A stretch of 64,000 nt of DNA, taken from assembly GCF_900100315.1 (NCBI RefSeq), contig NZ_FNFF01000014.1:124001-188000 (forward strand), in the 5' to 3' direction. Within the stretch, counting starts at the first letter, position 1. Every line of letters starts with the position of its first letter. Positions 33,086-41,218 of this stretch are shown piece after piece. This DNA is from Streptomyces indicus (GTDB lineage Bacteria; Actinomycetota; Actinomycetes; Streptomycetales; Streptomycetaceae). Both the position numbers and the translations under genes were made by a program. Below the pieces are notes generated by a model, which ran no database searches, had not been told where the DNA came from, and worked only from the letters and a program-made list of their open reading frames with translations.

Positions 33086-34708
33086 TCAGTTGACCTTGAT
33101 CTGGTCGTAGACCGGGACGCTGAACTGGTTGAGGGTGACGTCGGAGACGTTCTCCGAGTAGCCGGCCGAGCCGTTCTGGTACCAGAGCGGGATCGCGGGC
33201 ATCTGCTCGGCGAGGATCTTCTGGGCGTTCTGGAAGTCGGTGGTCGCCTTGGCCCGGTCGGTCTCGGCGTTCGCCTTGTCCACCAGGTCGTTGAAGGCCT
33301 TGTTGTCGAACTTGCCGTAGTTCGACGAGCCGTTCTTGTAGTACAGCGGCTCGAGGAAATTCTGGATCAGCGGGTAGTCCGCCTGCCAGCCCGAGCGGAA
33401 GGGGCCGGTGAACTTGTAGGCGCCGAGCTGGTTCTTGAAGTCCGCGAAGGTGCCGACCGGGTTGACCGTGCAGGTGCCCTTGCCGAGCGCGTTGTTGATG
33501 GAGTTGCAGACCGCGTCCATCCACACGCGGTGCGAGCCGGTGTCCACGTTCGAGGTGATCTGGACCTTGCCGCCGGGCAGTCCGCCGCCCTCGGCGACCA
33601 GCTTCTTCGCCTGCTCGGGGTCGTACGTGCAGGCGTCGCCGCACATGTCCTTGTAGCCGCCCTTCTCGCCCAGGGCGGGGGAGGTCCAGTCCACGGCGGG
33701 CGTGCGGGTCTCCTGGAAGATCTCCTTGGTGATCTCGTCCCGGTTGATCGCCATGGACAGGCCGCGGCGGACCTTCTCCATGCCGGCCTTCGACCAGTTC
33801 TTGTCGTACATCGGGAAGACGAGGGTCTGGATGATCAGCGCGGGCTGGTTGATGTAGCGGTCGCCCAGGTCGTTCTTGACGTTCTTGAGCTGCTGGGCCG
33901 GGACGTCGTCGACGAGGTCGAGGTTGCCGGCCATCAGGTCCGTGTAGGCGGTGTTGTTGTCCGTGTAGACCTTGAGGTCCACGCCGCCGTTCTGCGCCTT
34001 GTCCTCGCCCTTGTAGCCGTCCCAGGCGCGCAGCTTCATCTCGGAGCCCTTGGCGTAGGACTCGACGGTGTACGGGCCGTTGCCGATCGGCTTGGACAGC
34101 CAGCCGGCGTGGTCGTCGAAGAACACCTTGGGCAGCGGCGCGTAGGCCTGGTAGCCGAGGGTCTCGGGCCAGGTGGAGAACTTCTCCTTGAGCGCGACCG
34201 TGAAGGTCTTGTCGTCCTTCACGACCAGGCCGGACATCGTCTTGGCCTTGGCGGAACCCGACTCGGGGTGGACGTCCTCGTAGCCCTTGATGTCCGAGAA
34301 GAACGGCGCGTTGTTCTGCTTGTTGTCCACGTGCGCGCCGTAGTTCCAGGCGTCGACGAAGGACTTCGCGGTGACCTTCTCGCCGTTGCTGAAGGTCCAG
34401 CCGTCCTTGAGCGTGACCGTGAAGTTCTGCGAGTCGGTGGTCTCGATCTTCTCGGCGATCAGGTCCTTGGCCTCGCCGGTCTTCGGGTCGTACTTCTTCA
34501 GACCCCGGAAGAGCATGTCGAGGACCTTGCCGCCCTGGACCTCGTTGGTGTTGGCCGGCTCGACCGGGTTCTGCGGGTCACCCCACGAGGACCTGACGAT
34601 CCCGGAGCCGTCACCGCTGCCGCCGCTGCCGCCGCCACCGCAGGCGGTCGCCGCGAGGGCTACGGTCACCGCGCACGCGGCCCACTTGGCGTGTGTGGCT
34701 CCACGCAT
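33086..34708 (-). CDS. Oligopeptide-binding lipoprotein, SBP family 5 (operon 1)
   Basis: 540 aa. The signal peptide MRGATHAKWAACAVTVALAA ends in a lipobox with Cys23 (LAATAC) followed by a Gly/Ser linker. Family-5 landmarks include LKDGWTFSNGEKVTAKSFVD and GNGPYTVESYAKGSEMKLRA. It captures oligopeptides outside the membrane for the two permeases. The start is shared in style with the operon 2 protein (both begin MRGA and have the same lipobox position), which shows common origin, but ligand-loop residues differ, so specificities probably differ. It is first in the operon; the 34709-34814 region should hold the promoter. Confidence 0.93.
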   Translation of the reverse strand: MRGATHAKWAACAVTVALAATACGGGGSGGSGDGSGIVRSSWGDPQNPVEPANTNEVQGGKVLDMLFRGLKKYDPKTGEAKDLIAEKIETTDSQNFTVTLKDGWTFSNGEKVTAKSFVDAWNYGAHVDNKQNNAPFFSDIKGYEDVHPESGSAKAKTMSGLVVKDDKTFTVALKEKFSTWPETLGYQAYAPLPKVFFDDHAGWLSKPIGNGPYTVESYAKGSEMKLRAWDGYKGEDKAQNGGVDLKVYTDNNTAYTDLMAGNLDLVDDVPAQQLKNVKNDLGDRYINQPALIIQTLVFPMYDKNWSKAGMEKVRRGLSMAINRDEITKEIFQETRTPAVDWTSPALGEKGGYKDMCGDACTYDPEQAKKLVAEGGGLPGGKVQITSNVDTGSHRVWMDAVCNSINNALGKGTCTVNPVGTFADFKNQLGAYKFTGPFRSGWQADYPLIQNFLEPLYYKNGSSNYGKFDNKAFNDLVDKANAETDRAKATTDFQNAQKILAEQMPAIPLWYQNGSAGYSENVSDVTLNQFSVPVYDQIKVN

Positions 34709-34814
34709 GGAGTGCCTCCTTAACAGGCCTGAACTCAGTTACGGCCCAATACACCCCAAATGGGTACCTTTCGCACGTCGGAGGCGGCTTTCCGGGTGCA
34801 CTCCCACCGGAACG

Positions 34815-34857
34815 CGGGAACCCCCGGACGCCCACTCAGGGCATCCGGGGGTTCCCG
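34815..34857 (-). terminator. Terminator between Opp operon 2 and operon 1
   Basis: A perfect 14-bp outer stem (34815-34828 and 34844-34857) and, after one mismatch, a 4-bp inner stem lie 18 bases past the last gene of operon 2. This separates the two operons transcriptionally. Confidence 0.88.
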
Positions 34858-34875
34858 GTGTCGTACGAGAAGAAC

Positions 34876-36024
34876 TCACGCCGCGTGCACGACGTCCTTC
34901 TCCTCGGCGAAGTGGCAGGCCGACTCGTGTGCGGCCGGGGTGTCCTTGCCGACGAACCGCTCGGGGATCGCCAGCAGCGGGACCTCCTCGGCGCAGCGGT
35001 CCTGCGCCTTCCAGCAGCGGGTGCGGAAGCGGCAGCCCGACGGCGGGTTGGCCGGCGAGGGCACGTCGCCGGTGAGGATGATGCGCTCGCGGCCCTCGCG
35101 GGACTCCGGGTCCGGCACCGGCACCGCGGAGAGCAGCGCCTGCGTGTACGGGTGGGTCGGGTGGTCGTAGATCTGCGTGTCCGTGCCGATCTCGGCCATC
35201 GCACCCAGGTACATCACGCCGACGCGGTCGGAGATGTGCCGCACGATGGACAGGTCGTGCGCGATGAAGATGTAGGAAAGGTTGAACTCGTCCTGCAGCT
35301 TCTCCATCAGGTTGATGACCTGCGCCTGCACCGACACGTCGAGCGCGGAGACCGGCTCGTCGCAGATGATGATCTCCGGGTTGAGCGCGAGGCCGCGGGC
35401 GATGCCGATGCGCTGGCGCTGGCCGCCGGAGAACTGGTGCGGGTAGCGGTTGATGTACTCGGGGTTGAGACCCACGACGTCCAGGAGCTCCTGGACCTTG
35501 CGCCGCCGGTCGCCCTTCGGGGCCACCTCGGGGTGGATGTCGAAGGGCTCGCCGATGATGTCGCCGACCGTCATACGCGGGTTCAGCGAGGTGTACGGGT
35601 CCTGGAACACCATCTGGATGTTGCGGCGCACCGCCTTGAGTGCGCGCCCCGAGAGCTTGGTGATGTCCTGGCCCTTGTAGAAGACCTCACCTGCGGTGGC
35701 GGTCTCCAGGGTCATGAGCAGCTTGGCGACGGTGGACTTGCCGCAGCCGGACTCGCCCACGATGCCGAGGGTCTCGCCCTGGTGCAGGTCGAAGCTGACA
35801 CCGTCGACGGCCTTGACCGCGCCGATCTGCTTCTTGAAGAGGATGCCCTGGGTCAGCGGGAAGTGCTTGACCAGGTTGCGCACCTGCAGGATCGGCTCAC
35901 CGCGCTCGACCGGCGCCTCGATGGCGGCGACCGCCTCCGACTCGGTGGCGGCGTCCACCGTCTCGACCTCGGAGACGTTCGGGGTGGCGTCCGCCGGCTC
36001 GTTGCTCTTGCTCAGCTCAGCCAT
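34876..36024 (-). CDS. Oligopeptide ABC transporter ATPase, OppF/DppF type (operon 2)
   Basis: 382 aa. Walker A GESGCGKST, signature FSGGQRQRIGIARGLALNPE, Walker B IIICDEPVSALD. The C-terminal cysteine cluster CRFRTRCWKAQDRCAEEVPL matches the operon 1 paralogue. An N-terminal extension of about 45 residues, rich in Glu and Ala, is longer than in operon 1. Its ATG overlaps the upstream ATPase stop by eight bases (ATGGCTGA), and AAGGAG within that gene is its ribosome site. Last gene of operon 2. Confidence 0.93.
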   Translation of the reverse strand: MAELSKSNEPADATPNVSEVETVDAATESEAVAAIEAPVERGEPILQVRNLVKHFPLTQGILFKKQIGAVKAVDGVSFDLHQGETLGIVGESGCGKSTVAKLLMTLETATAGEVFYKGQDITKLSGRALKAVRRNIQMVFQDPYTSLNPRMTVGDIIGEPFDIHPEVAPKGDRRRKVQELLDVVGLNPEYINRYPHQFSGGQRQRIGIARGLALNPEIIICDEPVSALDVSVQAQVINLMEKLQDEFNLSYIFIAHDLSIVRHISDRVGVMYLGAMAEIGTDTQIYDHPTHPYTQALLSAVPVPDPESREGRERIILTGDVPSPANPPSGCRFRTRCWKAQDRCAEEVPLLAIPERFVGKDTPAAHESACHFAEEKDVVHAA

Positions 36025-37075
36025 GGATCGTCTCCTTCCAGAAGTGGCACGCGCTGCCGCGGCCGGGCAGCTCGCCGCCGTCCCGCTCGGTGACCGGGAA
36101 CAGTGCCGGGATGTCCGTACGGCAGATGTCCTGGGCCATCGGGCAGCGCGGGTTGAAGGCGCAGCCGCTCGGGATGCGGGTCAGGTTGGGCGGCAGACCC
36201 TTGATCGCGTACAGCTCCTGGCCCTTCTGGTCCAGGCGCGGGATCGAGTCGAGCAGACCCTTGGTGTACGGGTGGGCCGGGCGCTTGTACAGCTCGTGCA
36301 CGGGCGCGGTCTCGACGATGCGGCCCGCGTACATCACGGCGATCTTGTCCGCGACGTCGGCGACGACGCCGAGGTCGTGGGTGATCAGGATCAGACCCAT
36401 GTTGTACTCGCGCTGCAGCTCCGCGAGCAGGTCCATGACCTGGGCCTGGACCGTCACGTCGAGCGCCGTGGTGGGCTCGTCCGCGATGATCAGGTCCGGC
36501 TCCAGAGCCAGGGCCATGGCGATCATGATGCGCTGGCGCATACCGCCGGAGAACTGGTGGGGGTAGTCGTCGACCCGCGCCTTGGCGGCGGGGATCTTGA
36601 CCTTGTCCATCAGCTCGATGGCCTTGGCCTTGGCCTCCTTCTTGGAGAGGCCCTGGTGCACACGGAACATCTCGCCGAGCTGGTAGCCCACGGAGAGCAC
36701 CGGGTTGAGCGAGGAGAGCGCGTCCTGGAAGATCATCGCGATCTTCCGGCCGCGGATCTTGCGCCGCTCGTCGGCGGACATCTTGAGCATGTCCTCGCCG
36801 CGGAAGAAGATCTCTCCCTTGGGGATACGGCCGGGCGGCATGTCGAGGATGCCCATGATCGCCTGGGCGGTCACGGACTTGCCGGAGCCCGATTCACCGA
36901 GGACCGCGAGGGTCTCGCCGGCGCTGACGGTGTAGTTCACACCGTTGACGGCCTTGGCGACGCCGTCGCGGGTGTGGAACTCCACGTGCAGGTCGCGGAC
37001 TTCGAGCAGGGGGCCGCCGAAGTCGTCCGAGCCGCGGGGGGCCGGGACGCTTGACGTCTTGTCGATGGTGGTCAC
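36017..37075 (-). CDS. Oligopeptide ABC transporter ATPase, OppD/DppD type (operon 2)
   Basis: 352 aa. Walker A GESGSGKSV, signature FSGGMRQRIMIAMALALEPD, Walker B LIIADEPTTALD, C-terminal GCAFNPRCPMAQDICRTDIP. It ends ACHFWKETIHG, whose Lys-Glu codons form the ribosome site of the next gene. The operon 1 paralogue matches over nearly the whole length. It starts 12 bases after the permease stop. Confidence 0.94.
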   Translation of the reverse strand: MTTIDKTSSVPAPRGSDDFGGPLLEVRDLHVEFHTRDGVAKAVNGVNYTVSAGETLAVLGESGSGKSVTAQAIMGILDMPPGRIPKGEIFFRGEDMLKMSADERRKIRGRKIAMIFQDALSSLNPVLSVGYQLGEMFRVHQGLSKKEAKAKAIELMDKVKIPAAKARVDDYPHQFSGGMRQRIMIAMALALEPDLIIADEPTTALDVTVQAQVMDLLAELQREYNMGLILITHDLGVVADVADKIAVMYAGRIVETAPVHELYKRPAHPYTKGLLDSIPRLDQKGQELYAIKGLPPNLTRIPSGCAFNPRCPMAQDICRTDIPALFPVTERDGGELPGRGSACHFWKETIHG

Positions 37076-37086
37076 GTACGCCTCCC

Positions 37087-38043
37087 TCAGCGCAGCTTGG
37101 GGTCGAGGGCGTTGCGGACCGCATCGCCGAACATGAGGAACGAGAGCACCGTGACCGAGACCATGACGGACGGGACGATCAGGGTGAAGGGCGCGTTGCG
37201 CAGCTGCTCACGTCCGGCGGAGACGTCGCCACCCCAGGAGATCGTGGGTTCGGTCAGGCCGATGCCCAGGAAGGACAGGGTGGCCTCGGCGGCGATATAG
37301 CCACCGAGCGCGATGGTCGCGACGACGATGATGGGCGCGAGCGCGTTCGGCAGGATGTGCCGGAACAGGATCCGCGTCGTCGAGGCGCCCAGCGCCTTCG
37401 CCGCCATCACGTAGTCGGCCTGCTTGATCGTGATCACCGCACCGCGGGCGACACGGGCGATCTGGGTCCAGCCCAGGAACGCCAGAGCCAGGATCACGAC
37501 CCACACCGAGCGCTTCTCGAAGGTGTTCAGGACGACCAGGGCGCCCAGCAGGAACGGGATACCGAGGAAGACGTCGGTCACGCGCGACAGGATCGAGTCG
37601 ATCCAGCCGCCGAAGTAACCGGCGATCATGCCGATGAACGTGCCGAGCACGGTGACGCACAGGGTCACGCCGACACCGACGGTGATCGAGGCGCGGGCGC
37701 CGTAGATGACACGTGCGTAGATCGAGCGTCCCTGGCCGTCGTAGCCCAGCCACTCCGGGGAGAAGAAGTGTCCCCACTGCGGCTTCTGCAGGTAGTGCTT
37801 GGCCAGGTCGGCCTGGCGCGGCGAGGCGCTGGTGAAGAGCCCCGGCCAGATGGCTATGACCAGGAGCAGCAGGATCAGCACCGACGAGATGATGAACAGC
37901 GGCTGACGGCGCAGGTCGTGCCAGGCGTCGGACCACAGGCTGCGCGCCTTGGCCGGAGCGGGACCGGCGTCCGTGGCGACTGCGGCGGCCGGGATCGGCT
38001 CGCCCGTCGCGGTCGTGACCTTTTCGGCGGTCTTGTCAGGCAT
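37087..38043 (-). CDS. Oligopeptide ABC transporter permease, OppC/DppC type (operon 2)
   Basis: 318 aa, six helices after a cytoplasmic N terminus (SLWSDAWHDLRRQPLFIISS). EAA loop: AKALGASTTRILFRHILPNA. The periplasmic loop has GYDGQGRSIYARVIYGARAS. The C terminus NALDPKLR is shared with operon 1. ATG 38043 overlaps the preceding permease stop by eight bases. Confidence 0.93.
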   Translation of the reverse strand: MPDKTAEKVTTATGEPIPAAAVATDAGPAPAKARSLWSDAWHDLRRQPLFIISSVLILLLLVIAIWPGLFTSASPRQADLAKHYLQKPQWGHFFSPEWLGYDGQGRSIYARVIYGARASITVGVGVTLCVTVLGTFIGMIAGYFGGWIDSILSRVTDVFLGIPFLLGALVVLNTFEKRSVWVVILALAFLGWTQIARVARGAVITIKQADYVMAAKALGASTTRILFRHILPNALAPIIVVATIALGGYIAAEATLSFLGIGLTEPTISWGGDVSAGREQLRNAPFTLIVPSVMVSVTVLSFLMFGDAVRNALDPKLR

Positions 38044-38965
38044 ACCGGATCCTCGGGTCCAGGACCGCGTAAAGCAGGTCGACGATCAAGCTGGCGGCGA
38101 GGTAGATGAGCACCATCAGCGAGGCGATGCCCACGACCGTGGCGCCCTCGCGGCGGATGAGCGCCTGGTAGATCTCGTTACCGACGCCGCCCACGTTGAA
38201 GATGCCCTCGGTCACGATGGCACCGGTCATGAGGTTGCCGATCTCGATGCCGAGGAAGGTGACCACGGGGATCAGCGAGTTGCGCATGAGGTGCACACCG
38301 ATGATGCGGCGGCGGGGCAGACCCTTGGCCACGGCGGTGCGCATGTAGTCCGCGCGCAGGTTCTCCGCGATCGACGTGCGGGTCAACCGGGCCACGTATG
38401 CGAGGGACAGGGATGCCAACACGATGGCCGGCAGCAGAAGTTGAGTGATGTCCGTGTCGTCCTGGACCGTCGGCTTGACGATCGGCCACTGGAACGCGAG
38501 CAGCCACTGCAGAAGGAAGCCCAGCACGAAGGAAGGCATGGACACGAGGATCAGGGTCAGCGTGAGCAGACCGCGGTCCCGGAGCGTGTCGGGGCGCAGA
38601 CCGGCGATGATGCCGAGGCCGATACCGACGATCGAGACAAAGGCGAACGCGAAGATCGTCAGCCGGATCGTCACCGGGAAGACGCGTGCGATGACATCCG
38701 CGATGGGCTGCTGGCTGGCGATCTGGGTCCCGAAGTCGCCCTGCACCAGCCCGGAAAGGTAGTTCCAGTACTGCTGCAGGATCGGCAGGTCGAGGCCGAG
38801 CTCTTTTCTCTTGCTCGCGACCACCGACGGGTCGTACGCCTGGTCACCCATCATGGCCCGGACAGGGTCACCGGGCAGGGCGTACATCATGAGGAAGATG
38901 ATCAGTGTTGACCCGATGAACACTGGGATCATCTGGAGCAGTCGTCGTGCGACATAGCGCCCCAT
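38036..38965 (-). CDS. Oligopeptide ABC transporter permease, OppB/DppB type (operon 2)
   Basis: 309 aa, six helices. It starts MGRYVARRLLQMIPVFIGST and ends DPRIRYA. EAA loop: AKGLPRRRIIGVHLMRNSLI. A family-typical NYLSGLVQGDFGTQIASQQP loop precedes helix 2. The gap to the lipoprotein gene (38966-39106) contains a stem-loop but no gene. In published S. coelicolor bldK the first gene is a permease; here the lipoprotein gene comes first, so naming this bldKA or bldKC would be unsafe. Confidence 0.93.
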   Translation of the reverse strand: MGRYVARRLLQMIPVFIGSTLIIFLMMYALPGDPVRAMMGDQAYDPSVVASKRKELGLDLPILQQYWNYLSGLVQGDFGTQIASQQPIADVIARVFPVTIRLTIFAFAFVSIVGIGLGIIAGLRPDTLRDRGLLTLTLILVSMPSFVLGFLLQWLLAFQWPIVKPTVQDDTDITQLLLPAIVLASLSLAYVARLTRTSIAENLRADYMRTAVAKGLPRRRIIGVHLMRNSLIPVVTFLGIEIGNLMTGAIVTEGIFNVGGVGNEIYQALIRREGATVVGIASLMVLIYLAASLIVDLLYAVLDPRIRYA

Positions 38966-38997
38966 TGGTGCCTCCGTGAGGGGTTACTGCAGCTGTG

Positions 38998-39037
38998 GGG
39001 GCCGCCTCCCCCGAATCGAATCGGGCGAAGCGGCCCC
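38998..39037 (-). promoter_or_regulatory. Intercistronic stem-loop after the binding-protein gene (operon 2)
   Basis: An outer 8-bp stem (38998-39005 and 39030-39037) and an inner 5-bp stem (39009-39013 and 39021-39025) lie about 70 bases past the lipoprotein stop and before the permease gene. It is the positional counterpart of the operon 1 loop and may set binding-protein excess. Confidence 0.6.
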
Positions 39038-39106
39038 GCACAACCCCCACCGCCACCTGAGTTGCGGCGGGTTTACGGCCGAGTGGGAAGAGGCCCTAAG
39101 GCTCTG

Positions 39107-40732
39107 TTACTTGGTGGTGACGCCCCACACCTCGAGGTCACCGTGGAAGTCGACCTTGACGTTGTCGACAGCCTCGCTGTGACCACCGTTGATGCGGTAG
39201 TACCAGAGCGGGATGGCCGGCATGTGCTCGACCAGCTTCTTCTCGACCTCCTGGAAGGCCTTCACCGACTCGTCGAGGGACTTGGCCTGGTCGGCCTTGT
39301 TCATCGCCTCGTCGATCTCCTTGTTGGAGAAGCGGCCGTTGTTGGCCTCGGCGGTGGTGTGGTACAGCTCCTTCATGAAGTTGGCGTTGACCGGGTAGTC
39401 GGCGACCCAGCCACCGCGGTACATGCCCTTCACCTGGTCGTTGTCACGGGCCTCGAGGTCCGTGGCGAAGTCAGGCTTCGGGTCGCCGGTGCACTCGACG
39501 CCGGTCGCGTTGCGGATCGACTCGCAGACCGCGGTCACCCACTCCTTGTGTCCACCATCGGCGTTGTACTGGATGGTGAACTTGTTGCCCGGAACGCCGC
39601 CGCCCTCTTCGACGAGCTGCTTGGCCTTCTTCGGGTCGTACTTGAACACGTCCGTGCCCAGGTCCTGGTTGCCCTTGACGCCCGGCGGCACGAAGCCGAC
39701 GGCCGGCGTACGGGTGTTGTTCAGGACGGTCTTGGTGATCGTCTCGCGGTCGATCGCCATGGACAGACCCTGGAGAACCTTGGGGTCGATGTCCTTGAAC
39801 GTCTTCGAGTAGAACGCCGGGGTCAGCGTCTGGATGGCCGCGTAGGGCTGCTCGATGGCGCGGTCACCGAGGTCCTGCTTGTACTTCGGCAGGTCCGTCG
39901 GGCCGACCTGGCGGATCATGTCCAGGTTGCCGGAGAGGACCTCCTTGTAGGCGGCCTCGACGGTGTTGTAGTGCTTGAACTGGACGCCCTTGTTCTGCGC
40001 CTTGTTCGGACCCTGGTACTCGTCCCAGGCCTTGACCTGGATGAGCTTCTTGTGGGTCCACTTCTCGAAGGTGTACGGACCGTTGCCGATCGGCTTCTGG
40101 CCGAACGCCTTCGGGTCGTCGTAGAAGACCTTGGGCAGCGGGGCCCACGTGGCGTAACCGAGCTTGTAGTTGAAGTACGGCACGGCGTTCTTCAGCTCGA
40201 TGGTGAAGGTGTGGTCGTCGACGACCTTGAGGCCGGACATGGCCTCGGCCTTCGGGTCACCCTTCTCCGGGTGGACATCGTCGTAGCCCTTGATGTCCTG
40301 GAACCAGAAGGCGTTCTGCTGGTTGTTCTTGATGTTGGCGTACCAGTTCCACGCGTCGACGTACGACTTCGCCGTGACGTCCTCGCCGTTGTGGAACTTC
40401 CAGCCCTTCTTGAGCTTGACCGTCCAGGTCTTCGAGTCCTTGGTGTCGACCGACTCGGCGTTCGTGTAGACGATGTTGCCGTCCGCGTCGAAGTCCAGCA
40501 GCTGCGTGAACAGGGACTGGATGACATACGAGCCGTTGGACTCGTTGGTGTCGGCCGGGATCAGCGGCTTCTGGGGCTCGCCGACGTCGATGGAGACGTA
40601 GCCCGCGGGCTTGCCGGCGGCGCTGCCCTTGTCCTTGCTGTCGCCTTCATCGCTGCCACCGCCACAGGCGGTCGCACCCAGCGCCACCGCGGTGGCTATC
40701 GCGACCCACTTGGCGCTCTTGGCACCACGCAT
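39107..40732 (-). CDS. Oligopeptide-binding lipoprotein, SBP family 5, BldKB-like (operon 2)
   Basis: 541 aa from ATG 40732, preceded by GAGGAGG. The signal peptide begins MRGAKSAKWVAIATAVALGA, with lipobox Cys23 (GATAC). Family-5 segments include LKKGWKFHNGEDVTAKSYVD and GNGPYTFEKWTHKKLIQVKA. From memory it resembles S. coelicolor BldKB, the receptor lipoprotein of an importer needed for aerial growth, more than the operon 1 protein does, and it lies beside typA as bldK does. I cannot run the alignment, so the name is left as BldKB-like. Confidence 0.9.
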   Translation of the reverse strand: MRGAKSAKWVAIATAVALGATACGGGSDEGDSKDKGSAAGKPAGYVSIDVGEPQKPLIPADTNESNGSYVIQSLFTQLLDFDADGNIVYTNAESVDTKDSKTWTVKLKKGWKFHNGEDVTAKSYVDAWNWYANIKNNQQNAFWFQDIKGYDDVHPEKGDPKAEAMSGLKVVDDHTFTIELKNAVPYFNYKLGYATWAPLPKVFYDDPKAFGQKPIGNGPYTFEKWTHKKLIQVKAWDEYQGPNKAQNKGVQFKHYNTVEAAYKEVLSGNLDMIRQVGPTDLPKYKQDLGDRAIEQPYAAIQTLTPAFYSKTFKDIDPKVLQGLSMAIDRETITKTVLNNTRTPAVGFVPPGVKGNQDLGTDVFKYDPKKAKQLVEEGGGVPGNKFTIQYNADGGHKEWVTAVCESIRNATGVECTGDPKPDFATDLEARDNDQVKGMYRGGWVADYPVNANFMKELYHTTAEANNGRFSNKEIDEAMNKADQAKSLDESVKAFQEVEKKLVEHMPAIPLWYYRINGGHSEAVDNVKVDFHGDLEVWGVTTK

Positions 40733-41218
40733 GGGTTCCTCCTCATGAGTCCACTTGTTCACTACAAGAGGGGGTACGCGAGATCCCGCCGACACCCCTG
40801 ACGGCGGAGACCAAGTACCCCAGTGTGCTCGTGAGTCGGCGCTCCCCACAGCGCGTGACCCATTGACCCGAGCTCTACGCGCTCAACTATTAGCCATGGG
40901 CTACGAGCCGACCACACTCTTTTGGTCTCGGTTCGATCACACCTGTCGCCTACTTCTTCCGAAATACGGACAAACCGATCCGAGATAGATGCTCGCGAAA
41001 CGGACTCGTTACACATCTATCGGTCAGGAGCGTCCGGATTCCGGACAGGTCGGCCGGGAAAACCAGTTGCGGGTCGACACGCGTAGCGTCGGGTGCCGCA
41101 CGGAGAGTGGCGAGCGTGCCCGGGGACGCGAACGGCCCGACTCTACGCCCAACAGGGCGCGGAGCCGGGCCGGTTCGGCCAGCCTTGGATCAGCCTTGGA
41201 TCAGCTGTGGCGGACGCC
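40733..41218. other. 486-bp intergenic region upstream of Opp operon 2
   Basis: No convincing gene. The part next to the lipoprotein start (about 40740-41030) is less GC-rich than neighbouring DNA and must hold the operon 2 promoter and any developmental control sites. At 41181-41204 the 11-bp unit agccttggatc is repeated twice head to tail, just past the typA stop. I found no clear -35/-10 pair or tRNA. Confidence 0.55.

Noticed and set aside
32252..34723. An 823-codon plus-strand frame opposite the Opp operon 1 permease and lipoprotein genes
   Set aside because: It spans two well-defined minus-strand genes and their gap; composition is of the shadow type (Val/Asp/Arg-rich, no domain).
39107..40732. 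Assigning bldKB and the other bldK symbols to operon 2
   Set aside because: Position and recalled sequence style fit, but published bldK order starts with a permease and I cannot run an alignment to choose between the two operons.
40846..40945. Possible tRNA in the region upstream of Opp operon 2, because of a ggttcgatc string
   Set aside because: No acceptor-stem complement or anticodon arm could be formed around it, and no CCA-like end is placed correctly.
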